DNA of 64,000 nt from Pseudomonadota bacterium (GTDB lineage Bacteria > Pseudomonadota > Gammaproteobacteria > Burkholderiales > Rhodocyclaceae), in assembly GCA_018241695.1 (NCBI GenBank), contig JAFEDH010000004.1, positions 62,001 to 126,000 on the forward strand, read 5' to 3'. A program made the position numbers and the translations under genes. Shown in pieces: positions 32,811 to 39,574 of the stretch. Under the pieces are notes generated by a model. That model was given only the letters and a program-made list of their open reading frames with translations, was not told the DNA's origin and made no database searches. The first letter of the stretch is position 1, and each line of letters begins with the position of its first letter.

Positions 32811-33728
32811 ATGACCCTGACCGAACTGCGCTATATCGTTGCCCTGGCCCAGGAGCGGCATTTTGGCCGCGCCGCAGAGAAATGCTTTGTTTCCCAGCCC
32901 ACGCTTTCGGTGGCAGTAAAAAAACTTGAAGACGAGCTGGGCGTGATTCTCTTCGAGCGTGCGCCCAACGAGGTACGGGTCACCGCCATCGGTGACCGGG
33001 TCATCGATCAGGCGGCGCGGGTGCTGGCCGAATCGGCCCGGGTGCTGGAGATCGCGGCGGCGGGGAAGAACCCGCTCGCCGGGCCCCTGCGGCTGGGCTG
33101 CATCTATACCATCGCCCCTTACCTGCTGCCGCGCCTGGTGCCGCTGCTGCGGGAAGCGGCGCCGGCCATGCCGCTGATCATCGAGGAAAACTTTACCGCC
33201 CGCCTGCTCGAAAAGGTGAAGGCGGGCGAACTGGACATTGCGATTCTCGCCCTGCCGGCGGAGGAGCCGGGGCTGGTGGCCCAGCCGGTGTATGACGAAC
33301 AGTTCCGCGTGCTGATGCCTTCGGGCCATGCCCTGGCCCGACAAAAATCGGTGGCGCCCGATCTGCTCGTCGGAGACCAGATGCTCATGCTCGGGCCGGG
33401 CAACTGCTTCCGTGACCAGGTGCTGGATCTGTGCACCCCGGTGAGCCGCGAGACCGGCCATTCCCCCCAGATTCTCGAAGGCAGCTCGCTGGAAACCATT
33501 CGCCACATGGTGGCCAGCGGGGTCGGCATCACGGTCATGCCTGCCTCGGCGGTGGATGGCATTGCGCCCAGGGATCCGCTGCTACGGGTGCGCCCCTTCA
33601 CCGATCCGCAACCGACACGCCGGGTCGGCATGGTCTGGCGCAGCAGCTTTCCACGCCATCAGGCCGTGGATGTCCTGCGTCGCGCCCTGCTTGGCGCCCG
33701 GCTTCCCGGTACCCGCCCGGTTCGATAG
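32811..33728 (+). CDS. oxyR: Hydrogen peroxide-responsive regulator OxyR
   Basis: A 305-aa LysR protein: TLTELRYIVALAQERHFGRAAEKCFVSQPTLSVAVKKLEDELG (winged helix; span residues 2-44). The redox pair is at Cys199 and Cys208 in GNCFRDQVLDLC, the same numbers as in E. coli OxyR, so peroxide sensing by disulfide formation should be intact. ATG 32811 gives the standard length; an earlier in-frame codon at 32790 is not supported. It precedes a rubrerythrin gene and follows a truncated chrB. The junction to chrB is within 45 bp of its start, so its own promoter may have been changed. Confidence 0.95.
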   Translation: MTLTELRYIVALAQERHFGRAAEKCFVSQPTLSVAVKKLEDELGVILFERAPNEVRVTAIGDRVIDQAARVLAESARVLEIAAAGKNPLAGPLRLGCIYTIAPYLLPRLVPLLREAAPAMPLIIEENFTARLLEKVKAGELDIAILALPAEEPGLVAQPVYDEQFRVLMPSGHALARQKSVAPDLLVGDQMLMLGPGNCFRDQVLDLCTPVSRETGHSPQILEGSSLETIRHMVASGVGITVMPASAVDGIAPRDPLLRVRPFTDPQPTRRVGMVWRSSFPRHQAVDVLRRALLGARLPGTRPVR

Positions 33729-33873
33729 CGAATCTCTATAGGGCCGTTTGCGGAAAGCAATTGGCCGCCCGGGAAAGCGTCGGGTAGTCTGGAAGAGGCG
33801 CTTTGTCACGCCGTTTGCCACCGCCCGTTTTCCGGGCCCGGCACTTTTGCAGTTCAACCGAAGGAGCGAGATC

Positions 33874-34296
33874 ATGCAACTCAAAGGATCGAAGACCGAG
33901 GACAACCTCAAGGCCGCATTTGCCGGCGAATCCCAGGCCAACCGGCGCTATCTGTATTTCGCCAACAAGGCCGACGTCGAGGGCTACCCGGATGTGGCCG
34001 GTGTTTTCCGCAACACCGCCGAAGGCGAGACCGGCCATGCCCACGGCCATCTGGAATATCTGGAAACCGTTGGCGATCCGGCCACCGGACTGCCCATCGG
34101 CGCCACCTCCGCCAACCTCAAGGCGGCCATCGCCGGTGAAACCCACGAGTACACGGACATGTACCCCGGCATGGCCAAGACCGCACGTACGGAAGGGTTC
34201 GACGAGATCGCCGACTGGTTTGAAACCCTGGCCAAGGCCGAGCGTTCTCACGCCAACAAGTTCCAGAAGACCCTGGACGGCCTGTCCGCCCTGTAA
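33874..34296 (+). CDS. Rubrerythrin-like diiron protein without rubredoxin domain
   Basis: A 140-aa ferritin-like protein that reduces hydrogen peroxide with a diiron centre. [37 protein letters not shown] and [10 protein letters not shown] supply the four glutamate/histidine ligand segments expected for EXXH-type sites. There is no CxxC rubredoxin tail, as in sulerythrin or erythrin-like proteins. ATG 33874 follows AAGGAGCGAG. It is followed 76 bp on by the Fe-S oxidoreductase gene, which with DUF3501 is a recurring neighbour of rubrerythrin and may feed it electrons. OxyR next door fits peroxide defence. Confidence 0.92.
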   Translation: MQLKGSKTEDNLKAAFAGESQANRRYLYFANKADVEGYPDVAGVFRNTAEGETGHAHGHLEYLETVGDPATGLPIGATSANLKAAIAGETHEYTDMYPGMAKTARTEGFDEIADWFETLAKAERSHANKFQKTLDGLSAL

Positions 34297-34372
34297 TTCC
34301 CGCATCTGCGCACGAACCGGACGGAGTGCGCTCCGTCCGGCATTCGCCGGTTCCGGCACTGGAGAAAAGACC

Positions 34373-35707
34373 ATGCGTGAAGGCAGTCTGGAAGCCCCCA
34401 CCCGCCATCCCATCGATTGGCGCAATCCCGAGTTTTACGACGAGACCGCCTGCAACACCGAACTGGAGCGGATCTTCGATATCTGCCACGGCTGCCGGCG
34501 TTGCGTATCGTTGTGCAATGCCTTTCCCACCCTTTTCGATCTGGTGGATGAAGGGCCGACCGGTGAAGTGGACGGCGTGCCCAAGGAAAAATATGGCGAT
34601 GTGGTGGACCAGTGCTACCTGTGCGATCTGTGCTACATGACCAAATGCCCGTATGTCCCGCCGCATCCGTGGAATCTGGATTTCCCCCACACCATGCTGC
34701 GGGCCAAGGCCATCAAGTACAAGAAGGGCGAAACGAAATTCCGTGACCGCTTCCTCACCTCGACGGATGTGGTGGGCAAGCTGGCCTCGATTCCCGTCGT
34801 GGTTCATGTGGTGAATGCGGCGAACCGCAACGGTGTTGCAAGAAGCGCGATGGAGGCCGTGCTGGGCGTGAAGAAGGAGCGTGTGCTGCCCGAATACGAC
34901 AGTCGCCACTTCCGCAGCAAGATGGCCGCGAGCGCCGGCTGGCCGATACGGAGCGGCGAGCGCACGCCGGGCAAGGTGGCGATCTACGCAACCTGCTACG
35001 TGAATTACAACGAGCCGGGGATCGGCCACGATCTGGTCAGGCTGCTCGACCACAACGAGATTCCCCATGTGCTGGCCGAAAAGGAAGCCTGCTGCGGCAT
35101 GCCCAAGCTGGAACTGGGCGATCTGGATGCGGTGGCCCGGCTCAAGGAGATCAACATTCCCGCTCTGGCCACGCTGGCGCGGGCGGGCTATGCCATCCTC
35201 ACGCCCGTGCCATCGTGCACCCTGATGTTCAAGAGCGAAATGCCGCTGCTCTTTCCCGACGATGCCGATGTGAAGCTTGTCTCCGAGGCCATGTTCGACC
35301 CCTTCGAGTATTTCATCCTGCGCCACAAGGACGGCCTCCTGAAGACCGACTTCACCAAGCCGCTGGGCAAGGTTTCGTACCATATCCCCTGCCATTCGCG
35401 GGTACAGAACATGGGCCGCAAGACCGAGGAAATGCTCAAGCTCGCAGGCGCGGAGGTGAATACCGTCGAGCGCTGCTCCGGCCACGACGGCACCTGGGGC
35501 GTCAAGACCGAGTACTACGTGCAGTCGATGCGGATCGGCAGGCCGGTATTCAAGGCCATGGCGCAGAACGAACCCGACTATGTGAGCTCCGACTGCGCCA
35601 TCGCCCAGCGTCACATCCTGCAGGGCATGGAAGAAATGGGCGCCGGCGGACGCAAGGAGAAGCAGCACCCGCTCACGCTGCTGCGCATCGCCTACGGAAT
35701 GGAGTAA
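34373..35707 (+). CDS. (Fe-S)-binding oxidoreductase, HdrD/GlpC-like
   Basis: A 444-aa cytoplasmic protein with two N-terminal 4Fe-4S sites, CHGCRRCVSLCNAFP (residues about 40) and CYLCDLCYMTKCPYVPP (residues about 80), and two CCG-type cysteine-rich domains: EKEACCGMPK and RCSGHDGTWG blocks. This is the layout of heterodisulfide-reductase D / glycolate-oxidase Fe-S subunits. It lacks a flavin domain. In a rubrerythrin-DUF3501 neighbourhood it probably passes electrons, perhaps to rubrerythrin; this is inference from conserved co-location. It starts 76 bp after rubrerythrin and ends 2 bp before the DUF3501 gene. Confidence 0.88.
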   Translation: MREGSLEAPTRHPIDWRNPEFYDETACNTELERIFDICHGCRRCVSLCNAFPTLFDLVDEGPTGEVDGVPKEKYGDVVDQCYLCDLCYMTKCPYVPPHPWNLDFPHTMLRAKAIKYKKGETKFRDRFLTSTDVVGKLASIPVVVHVVNAANRNGVARSAMEAVLGVKKERVLPEYDSRHFRSKMAASAGWPIRSGERTPGKVAIYATCYVNYNEPGIGHDLVRLLDHNEIPHVLAEKEACCGMPKLELGDLDAVARLKEINIPALATLARAGYAILTPVPSCTLMFKSEMPLLFPDDADVKLVSEAMFDPFEYFILRHKDGLLKTDFTKPLGKVSYHIPCHSRVQNMGRKTEEMLKLAGAEVNTVERCSGHDGTWGVKTEYYVQSMRIGRPVFKAMAQNEPDYVSSDCAIAQRHILQGMEEMGAGGRKEKQHPLTLLRIAYGME

Positions 35708-35709
35708 TC

Positions 35710-36294
35710 ATGCCCGCCATCACCCGTGATTCCCTGCTCACCCTGGAGGCCTATGCCAAGGCCCGCCCGGCCATGCGCGCCAAGGTGATCGAGGAAAAAA
35801 AATTGCGCCGCATCTTTCTCGGCGACCACGTACTGCTGCTGTTCGAGAACGAATTGCTGATCCGCTACCAGATCCAGGAAATGCTGCGTATCGAGCGCAC
35901 CTATGAGGAAGAAGGCATCCAGGCCGAGCTGGAGGCCTACAACCCGCTGGTCCCCGACGCCGGCAATCTCAAGGCGACGATGCAGATCGAATACCCCGAC
36001 GAGGAACAGCGCCGCCTCCGGCTGCAGGAACTGAAGGGAGTCGAGCGCCGCGTGTGGGTGCGCGTGGCCGGCTTCGACCCGGTCTTCGCCATCGCCGACG
36101 AAGACCTGCCGCGGGAAAACGAGGAAAAGACCGCGTCGGTGCATTTCCTCCGTTTCGCACTGTCCCCGACCATGGCGCTCGCGCTCAAGGGGGGTGCCGG
36201 TCTCGCCGCCGGTGTCGATCATCCCGCCTACCAGGCCAGCACCCCGCCCCTGCCCGAGGCCGTGCGCAGCTCGCTGGCCGCCGATCTCGGCTGA
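35710..36294 (+). CDS. DUF3501 family protein
   Basis: A 194-aa protein: ITRDSLLTLEAYAKARPAMRAKVIEEKKLRRIFLGDHVLLLFEN is the N-terminal DUF3501 hallmark (span residues 4-47), followed by IRYQIQEMLRIERTYEEEGIQ and FLRFALSP. No cofactor-binding motif is seen. Family function is not known, but it commonly accompanies a rubrerythrin and an HdrD-like protein, as here. It starts two bases after the previous stop, so translation is coupled. A strong hairpin follows the gene. Confidence 0.88.
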   Translation: MPAITRDSLLTLEAYAKARPAMRAKVIEEKKLRRIFLGDHVLLLFENELLIRYQIQEMLRIERTYEEEGIQAELEAYNPLVPDAGNLKATMQIEYPDEEQRRLRLQELKGVERRVWVRVAGFDPVFAIADEDLPRENEEKTASVHFLRFALSPTMALALKGGAGLAAGVDHPAYQASTPPLPEAVRSSLAADLG

Positions 36295-36311
36295 CAGTCG
36301 TTGCACCAACC

Positions 36312-36343
36312 GGCTACGGAGGGATTGGCCTTTCTCCGTAGCC
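36312..36343 (+). terminator. Hairpin after the rubrerythrin-Fe-S-DUF3501 unit
   Basis: Stem GGCTACGGAG / CTCCGTAGCC (10 bp) with a 12-nt loop, 17 bp after the stop. No T tract follows, so it may be a processing or weak termination signal. It marks the left edge of the cassette region. Confidence 0.5.
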
Positions 36344-36455
36344 AGAACTTCTGGCTCGTTGTCGCGGCCTGTTTTTCCAACTGCTGCCCCGATGACAGGA
36401 ACAGCGGGGTTCGAGCCGCGCCTACGCGAACACGGATCAATCCGTGCCCCATGGC

Positions 36456-36521
36456 CTCCAACGTGGAAGTTACCAGACCGCGCGGCTTTTTGTTCAGGTC
36501 CGGTGGAATGATCGGTTGGTC
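36456..36521 (-). other. attC-like site A (integron cassette recombination site)
   Basis: Read on the minus strand it runs from GACCAAC to GTTGGAG over 66 bp, with a CGGACC stem segment and AAAAGCCGCGC in the loop, both shared with sites B and C. The simple sites deviate from RYYYAAC/GTTRRRY at single positions. It cuts into a yefM-like gene. Confidence 0.5.
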
Positions 36522-36572
36522 AATGAGGCGATACAGGTTTGCACGAGCCTCGCTGGCAGTAAGCGTGTTCAT
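36516..36572 (-). pseudogene. yefM/phd-type antitoxin, first 19 codons only
   Basis: NTLTASEARANLYRLIDQ is the typical N terminus of YefM/Phd-fold antitoxins, with AAGGAGAGTGAA as ribosome site. After Gln19 the frame enters attC-like site A and loses all similarity. The intact promoter region upstream includes TACGTACGTA, a palindrome of the sort seen in autoregulated toxin-antitoxin operators. No partner toxin is present. It looks like a cassette gene cut off by recombination at a secondary site inside the coding region. Confidence 0.65.
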
Positions 36573-36642
36573 TTCACTCTCCTTGCAAAGAAGAGTTAAT
36601 GGTACGCTAATACGTACGTACGCCAAGCCGGCGCTTCAAGAC

Positions 36643-36711
36643 ACCCAACGTCTGAATTCACCGGTCTGCGCGGCTTTTCACGCAAGGTCCGTGTTGACCG
36701 AAAGATTAGGC
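36643..36711 (-). other. attC-like site B
   Basis: On the minus strand it begins GCCTAAT (one mismatch to RYYYAAC) and ends GTTGGGT (good GTTRRRY), 69 bp. Stem parts CGGACC and GACCGG flank the loop AAAAGCCGCGC, almost the same as in site C. The stop TAA of the DUF2442 gene lies in the left simple site, as expected for a cassette gene. Confidence 0.65.
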
Positions 36712-36984
36712 GCGGATTTGGCTGACAAGCGGAAAGCGTTCAGGATGCTGCCGTATGGATTCAACTGCCAGATCAACGTCTAGCTCTGGCCAGTAGAGGT
36801 GATTAGGCGAAGGTAGCTCGACATGAAGAATTTTCCCGACTGCTGCATCACGGAACCACGGAAATTCCGCGAATGGCAGGAATAGTTCTTCATCATTCAG
36901 CAAGACCCAGAAGCCGTGCCGAGAGATGTTGGTTACTTCAACGACCGAAATGCTTGCGCCAAGCGTCACGGATGTCATTCTCAT
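36706..36984 (-). CDS. DUF2442 family protein (putative toxin-antitoxin partner)
   Basis: A 92-aa protein: MTSVTLGASISVVEVTNISRHG at the start, FWVLLNDEELFLPFAEFPWF in the middle and LYWPELDVDLAVESIRQHPERFP at the end, all typical of DUF2442. DUF2442 and DUF4160 genes are recurring pairs and are viewed as putative toxin-antitoxin modules. The start is ATG 36984 or ATG 36978. It overlaps the end of the DUF4160 frame by 47 bp. Its stop lies inside attC-like site B, so it is the end of a minus-strand cassette. Confidence 0.78.
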   Translation of the reverse strand: MRMTSVTLGASISVVEVTNISRHGFWVLLNDEELFLPFAEFPWFRDAAVGKILHVELPSPNHLYWPELDVDLAVESIRQHPERFPLVSQIRA

Positions 36985-37174
36985 GCTCCTTCACGAGGTG
37001 AAGCGCCTCATTGATTTCTCTGTCGGATAGGCCGGCTTGCTGAGCAAGCGCGATGGTTGGCTCAAGCCAAAACTTGGCCTCGCCATTCTGTCCCTGAACA
37101 TGCACATGCATCCTTGGCTCCTCACGTGAGAAGAAATAGAACCGAAAGCCACCTTCACGAAATACTGTTGACTC
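36938..37174 (-). CDS. DUF4160 family protein, start codon unclear
   Basis: STVFREGGFRFYFFSREEPRMHVHV, NGEAKFWLEPTIALAQQAGLS and INEALHLVKEHENDIRDAW are typical of DUF4160. The homologous frame starts near 37171, but the only nearby ATG (37176) is out of frame by one or two bases; the next in-frame start is a TTG at 37270 inside the IS remnant. Either a short indel has broken the start, or a rare codon is used. It overlaps the DUF2442 gene downstream, its usual partner. Lower in GC than chromosomal neighbours. Possibly inactive. Confidence 0.6.
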   Translation of the reverse strand, partial: ESTVFREGGFRFYFFSREEPRMHVHVQGQNGEAKFWLEPTIALAQQAGLSDREINEALHLVKEHENDIRDAWRKHFGR

Positions 37175-37207
37175 ATAGACGGAAAGATACGCGCAGAGGC
37201 TGTCGGT

Positions 37208-37683
37208 GTCTAACGAATGAACGGGACTTCCCCGTCCCGAGGCTGCGGCGGAATTCGCGAACGGCAACAAGTGCCATGATGGGATTTCGATGTCACATCA
37301 AAACCCCGAGAGGGGAAGTCCATGAGCATGGTAACGGTCGGAATCGATCTCGCCAAGAACGTATTCGCGCTGCATGGCGTTGATGATAATGGCAAGCCGG
37401 GGCTGGTCAAGATCAAGGTACCGAGGCCCGTAACGGCTTTGTCGAAGAACGCACTGCTGTCTATAAGCGGCTGCGTGGGCTGATCTCGGAATTCGGCATT
37501 GTCCTGCCGCAAAAGGTCGCCAACCTGCGGCGGCAGATCGGCGAGTATCTGGAAGAACTGCCCGGCTACGCCAGGCGGTGCGGAAAGATGGCCAAGAGTC
37601 ACGGTGTGCTGCCAGCGTTGATGTGAAGGGGTTGGACCCGCGCCGGGAGAGCCTGTTAATTTTAGGGGAAGCAGCCTTCCCGA
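37208..37683. mobile_element. Remnant of an IS110/IS1111-family insertion sequence inside an attC site
   Basis: A degraded element of about 470 bp is bounded by the direct repeat CTAACGA (37210-37216 and 37684-37690). Sub-terminal inverted repeats are GGACTTCCCC at 37224 and GGGGAAG at 37665, with another GGGGAAGTCC at 37312. Its transposase gene is broken. The left flank ends in GTCTAAC, whose reverse complement GTTAGAC is a perfect integron simple site. Insertion into attC is the known habit of the IS1111-attC group of the IS110 family. Confidence 0.65.
37322..37626 (+). pseudogene. IS110-family transposase, internally deleted and frameshifted
   Basis: The start MVTVGIDLAKNVFALHGVDD is the N terminus of IS110-family DEDD transposases, after GGGGAAGTCC. 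From about residue 30 the frame leaves the family; in another frame VYKRLRGLISEFGIVLPQK and LRRQIGEYLEELPGYA match a segment normally 100 or more residues further on. So roughly 120 codons are deleted and a frameshift is present, and the second catalytic part with the Ser region is missing. Non-functional. Confidence 0.8.
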
Positions 37684-37754
37684 CTAACGATTGAGGCCCC
37701 GGCGCACGTCTTTCATCAGGGTCCGGGCACCTAGCCCAACATGACCGGTTGTAG
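37682..37754 (-). other. attC-like site D, interrupted by the IS remnant
   Basis: On the minus strand it starts CTACAAC, has CCCGGACC and GCCGGGGCC as stem segments, and ends at GTTAGTC next to the IS; the true right end GTTAGAC is on the far side of the IS at 37208-37214. It separates the vapBC cassette from the DUF4160/DUF2442 cassette. Confidence 0.5.
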
Positions 37755-37849
37755 TTTCGCAGTCCGCCATCCGCTCGAGCGCAGGGTTGGGTTTCTGTGT
37801 GTATCGTTGAGTTGTACAATGTGTAGCATGTCGACCAGGAGCCGCCATT

Positions 37850-38044
37850 ATGCGAACCAACATTGTGATTGACGACAAACTCATGAAGGATGCCATTCGG
37901 GCTACAGGCGCAAAGACCAAGCGCGAAGTTGTTGAACGAGGGCTCAAGACGTTGGTGGACTTGCGAAGGCAGGAACAGGCCCGGCAGTTGCGGGGCAAGA
38001 TCAAGTGGGAAGGCGACCTTGACCAGATGAGGGCAGATAAGTGA
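37850..38044 (+). CDS. vapB: VapB-family antitoxin
   Basis: A 64-aa antitoxin: RTNIVIDDKLMKDAIRATG is the N-terminal ribbon-helix-helix of the VapB/AbrB-like type 2 group, and KTKREVVERGLKTLVDL the following helix; the tail KIKWEGDLDQMRADK binds the toxin. ATG 37850 follows AGGAGCCGCC. It neutralises VapC and represses its own promoter in known systems. The toxin GTG start overlaps its stop by 4 bp. Orientation is opposite to the presumed cassette direction, as in many promoter-carrying toxin-antitoxin cassettes. Confidence 0.9.
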   Translation: MRTNIVIDDKLMKDAIRATGAKTKREVVERGLKTLVDLRRQEQARQLRGKIKWEGDLDQMRADK

Positions 38045-38442
38045 TCTTGGTCGATTCGAGCGTTTGGATCGACTACTTCCGTGGTGAAGAGACGCCCCAG
38101 GTTGAACTGCTGGATGGAATGTTTGGCCGAACTCCACTTGCGGTAGGCGACCTGATTGTGGCCGAGGTGCTCCAGGGTGTGCAAGATGACCGCGAGTTCA
38201 ACGCCGTGAGAAAAGCGCTCGATGCCTTTACTCAAATTGATCTCTGTGGTCACGATATCGCGGTCAAGGCCGCAAAAAACTATCGGATGCTTCGTGCCCG
38301 GGGTATTACGGTGCGTAAGACGATTGATGTGATCATTGCAACGCGATGCATCGAAGATGGCATCACGCTCTTGCATAGCGACAAGGACTTCAATTCATTT
38401 CACGAGCACCTTGGCCTCCGGGTAGCGTACTCAGAAACCTAA
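38041..38442 (+). CDS. vapC: VapC-family PIN-domain toxin ribonuclease
   Basis: A 133-aa PIN domain: ILVDSSVWIDYFRG (first Asp at residue 4), LIVAEVLQGV (Glu), TIDVIIATRCIEDGITLLHSDKDF (late Asp pair), the four acidic positions of the metal-dependent RNase site. It cleaves tRNA or rRNA in studied members. GTG start 38041 overlaps vapB. The stop TAA is within ACCTAAC, the edge of attC-like site C. Intact by length and motifs. Confidence 0.92.
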   Translation: MILVDSSVWIDYFRGEETPQVELLDGMFGRTPLAVGDLIVAEVLQGVQDDREFNAVRKALDAFTQIDLCGHDIAVKAAKNYRMLRARGITVRKTIDVIIATRCIEDGITLLHSDKDFNSFHEHLGLRVAYSET

Positions 38443-38506
38443 CGTGGAGGTGAGCGGCCTGCGCGGCTTTTCTTTCGCGCAGGTCCGTTCGGCTGAAGGG
38501 TTATGC
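38437..38506 (-). other. attC-like site C (best preserved)
   Basis: 70 bp; on the minus strand GCATAAC, spacer CCTTC, a stem CGGACCTGCGCG paired with CGCGCAGGCCG and one unpaired A, then the right simple site GTTAGGT (perfect GTTRRRY). The extra A in the left arm sets cassette direction as minus. Near-identical core to site B. Confidence 0.75.
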
Positions 38507-38590
38507 ATCGGGTAGCCGAGCGAAAGCCGCCCGTTCACCGGCAGTTAACTTCAGGGCTTCGGCTTCGAGCAATTCGAGTTGATTCCCCAT
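38501..38590 (-). CDS. Very short addiction-module-antitoxin-like ORF
   Basis: A 29-aa frame, GNQLELLEAEALKLTAGERAAFARLPDA, looks like the first helix pair of the putative addiction-module antitoxin family (ELLxEALKLxxxERA). It ends at a TAA inside the left simple site of attC C, well short of the 65-80 aa usual for that family, with no partner toxin. The ribosome site (GCGGAAGC) is weak. Probably a cassette gene cut off by recombination; not a certain gene. Confidence 0.4.
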   Translation of the reverse strand: MGNQLELLEAEALKLTAGERAAFARLPDA

Positions 38591-38668
38591 GGCTAATGCT
38601 TCCGCAAGGATGATGAAAATTGTACCGCGCGCCTGATGCCGAATGATGGAGGTCATATGCTGTTAGGC
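38591..38668 (-). other. Possible degenerate attC
   Basis: On the minus strand it would run from a perfect GCCTAAC simple site (38662-38668) to ATTAGCC (one mismatch) at 38591-38597. Interior symmetry is weak, so this is listed only as a possible cassette boundary. Confidence 0.25.
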
Positions 38669-39327
38669 TTCGTCGCAACGGGAGCGATATCGCTGTTTTG
38701 AACGAGGCATCCGAGAGCATAGTAGTTCAAGGCGTTGGGAAACCGATTAGCGGGATGCCAGAAATCGATGAACAACCGCGACCTCACGCGCCAAACTAAC
38801 CCACCATAAATCAATTCTGCATCTGGCCAAAGGTGGCGTATTGCCCACCACGTGTTTCCGCAAATGACAACGCACGGATCAATGGTTTCGACCTGCGCGC
38901 GGAGAAATTCACCGTCGCGCTGGGCTAAGTGCCCAATTTCCGTATCATCGGACGTGGACCGACCATGGCTCTTCTTGATGTTGATTGTAGCGGAGGAAAG
39001 AAGGGAATGACCTGCGGCGGCGTAGTCGCGATCACTTTCCGGCAGGGCTGGAATGCAGCTACTGGCATGATGGATCGCGTAGCACCAATAGGCCGCAGTC
39101 CACCAGATCTTGTATCTGGGGCCCTTCCATTCATCGCGTATGACTTCACGAAGGTCGAAGCCTTCAGTGACACCTGGTTCGTCATATGCCTCCTTCAACA
39201 ACAGAAGAACCTTCCGTGGTGCCCGACCCCAGAGTTCTGGGTCAATGATTCCGTCGCGGATGAATCCCTTTCCTTTGTGGTGCGGCTGCTTGCTCCACCG
39301 GTCGAGTAAGGCCTCATGGGATTCCAT
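38653..39327 (-). CDS. Cassette-borne hypothetical protein (224 aa)
   Basis: I do not recognise the family. It starts MESHEALLDRWSKQPHHKGKGF, with RDGIIDPELWGRAPRKVLLLLKEAY, EWKGPRYKIWWTAAYWCYAIHHA, then ETIDPCVVICGNTWWAIRHLW and FIDFWHPANRFPNALNYYALGCL. The PxVVxxxGNT element and the late F.HP.. recall uracil-DNA-glycosylase-like folds, but this is a weak hint. ATG 39327 lies 15 bp after the stop of the small Cys-rich gene, so they form a two-gene unit. The last residues overlap a GTTAGGC-type simple site, which fits a cassette gene end. Confidence 0.6.
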   Translation of the reverse strand: MESHEALLDRWSKQPHHKGKGFIRDGIIDPELWGRAPRKVLLLLKEAYDEPGVTEGFDLREVIRDEWKGPRYKIWWTAAYWCYAIHHASSCIPALPESDRDYAAAGHSLLSSATINIKKSHGRSTSDDTEIGHLAQRDGEFLRAQVETIDPCVVICGNTWWAIRHLWPDAELIYGGLVWRVRSRLFIDFWHPANRFPNALNYYALGCLVQNSDIAPVATKPNSI

Positions 39328-39341
39328 GGGCACGTGTCGGC

Positions 39342-39545
39342 CTATTTCAACACCGCCCACTTCACCCACTTGTTGCACGTTGACATGGCAGACATTTGTT
39401 GCCGGTCCCAGCTTCCCCCGACGCACTCGCCTTTATCGTTGTCGTCGCGGTATTCCGCATAGTCTCTGAAGGTAGAAACCTTTCTCGGTCCTCCCCAGCG
39501 CTCGCACGTGACGCAGTTTTTCCAAGTTGCCGGTAGTTGTGCCAT
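39342..39545 (-). CDS. Small cysteine-containing cassette protein (67 aa)
   Basis: A 67-aa protein with a strong ribosome site (GGGGGAGGATCA) before ATG 39545. AQLPATWKNCVTCERWGGPRK carries a CxxC, and two more cysteines follow in DDNDKGECVGG and MSTCNKW, enough for one zinc site. The end is KWVKWAVLK. Family not recognised. It heads the two-gene cassette and starts about 30 bp after a GTTAGAT simple site on the same strand, so it would be the first cassette of the array. Confidence 0.6.
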   Translation of the reverse strand: MAQLPATWKNCVTCERWGGPRKVSTFRDYAEYRDDNDKGECVGGSWDRQQMSAMSTCNKWVKWAVLK

Positions 39546-39574
39546 TGATCCTCCCCCAATCTGTTTCTGACGAA

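Noticed and set aside
34118..35668. 516-aa frame opposite the Fe-S oxidoreductase
   Set aside because: Antisense shadow; the plus-strand gene has clear Fe-S motifs and a coupled downstream gene.
36643..38506. CRISPR array
   Set aside because: The similar sites are few, 66-73 bp long, differ from each other and are separated by whole genes, unlike uniform repeats and spacers.
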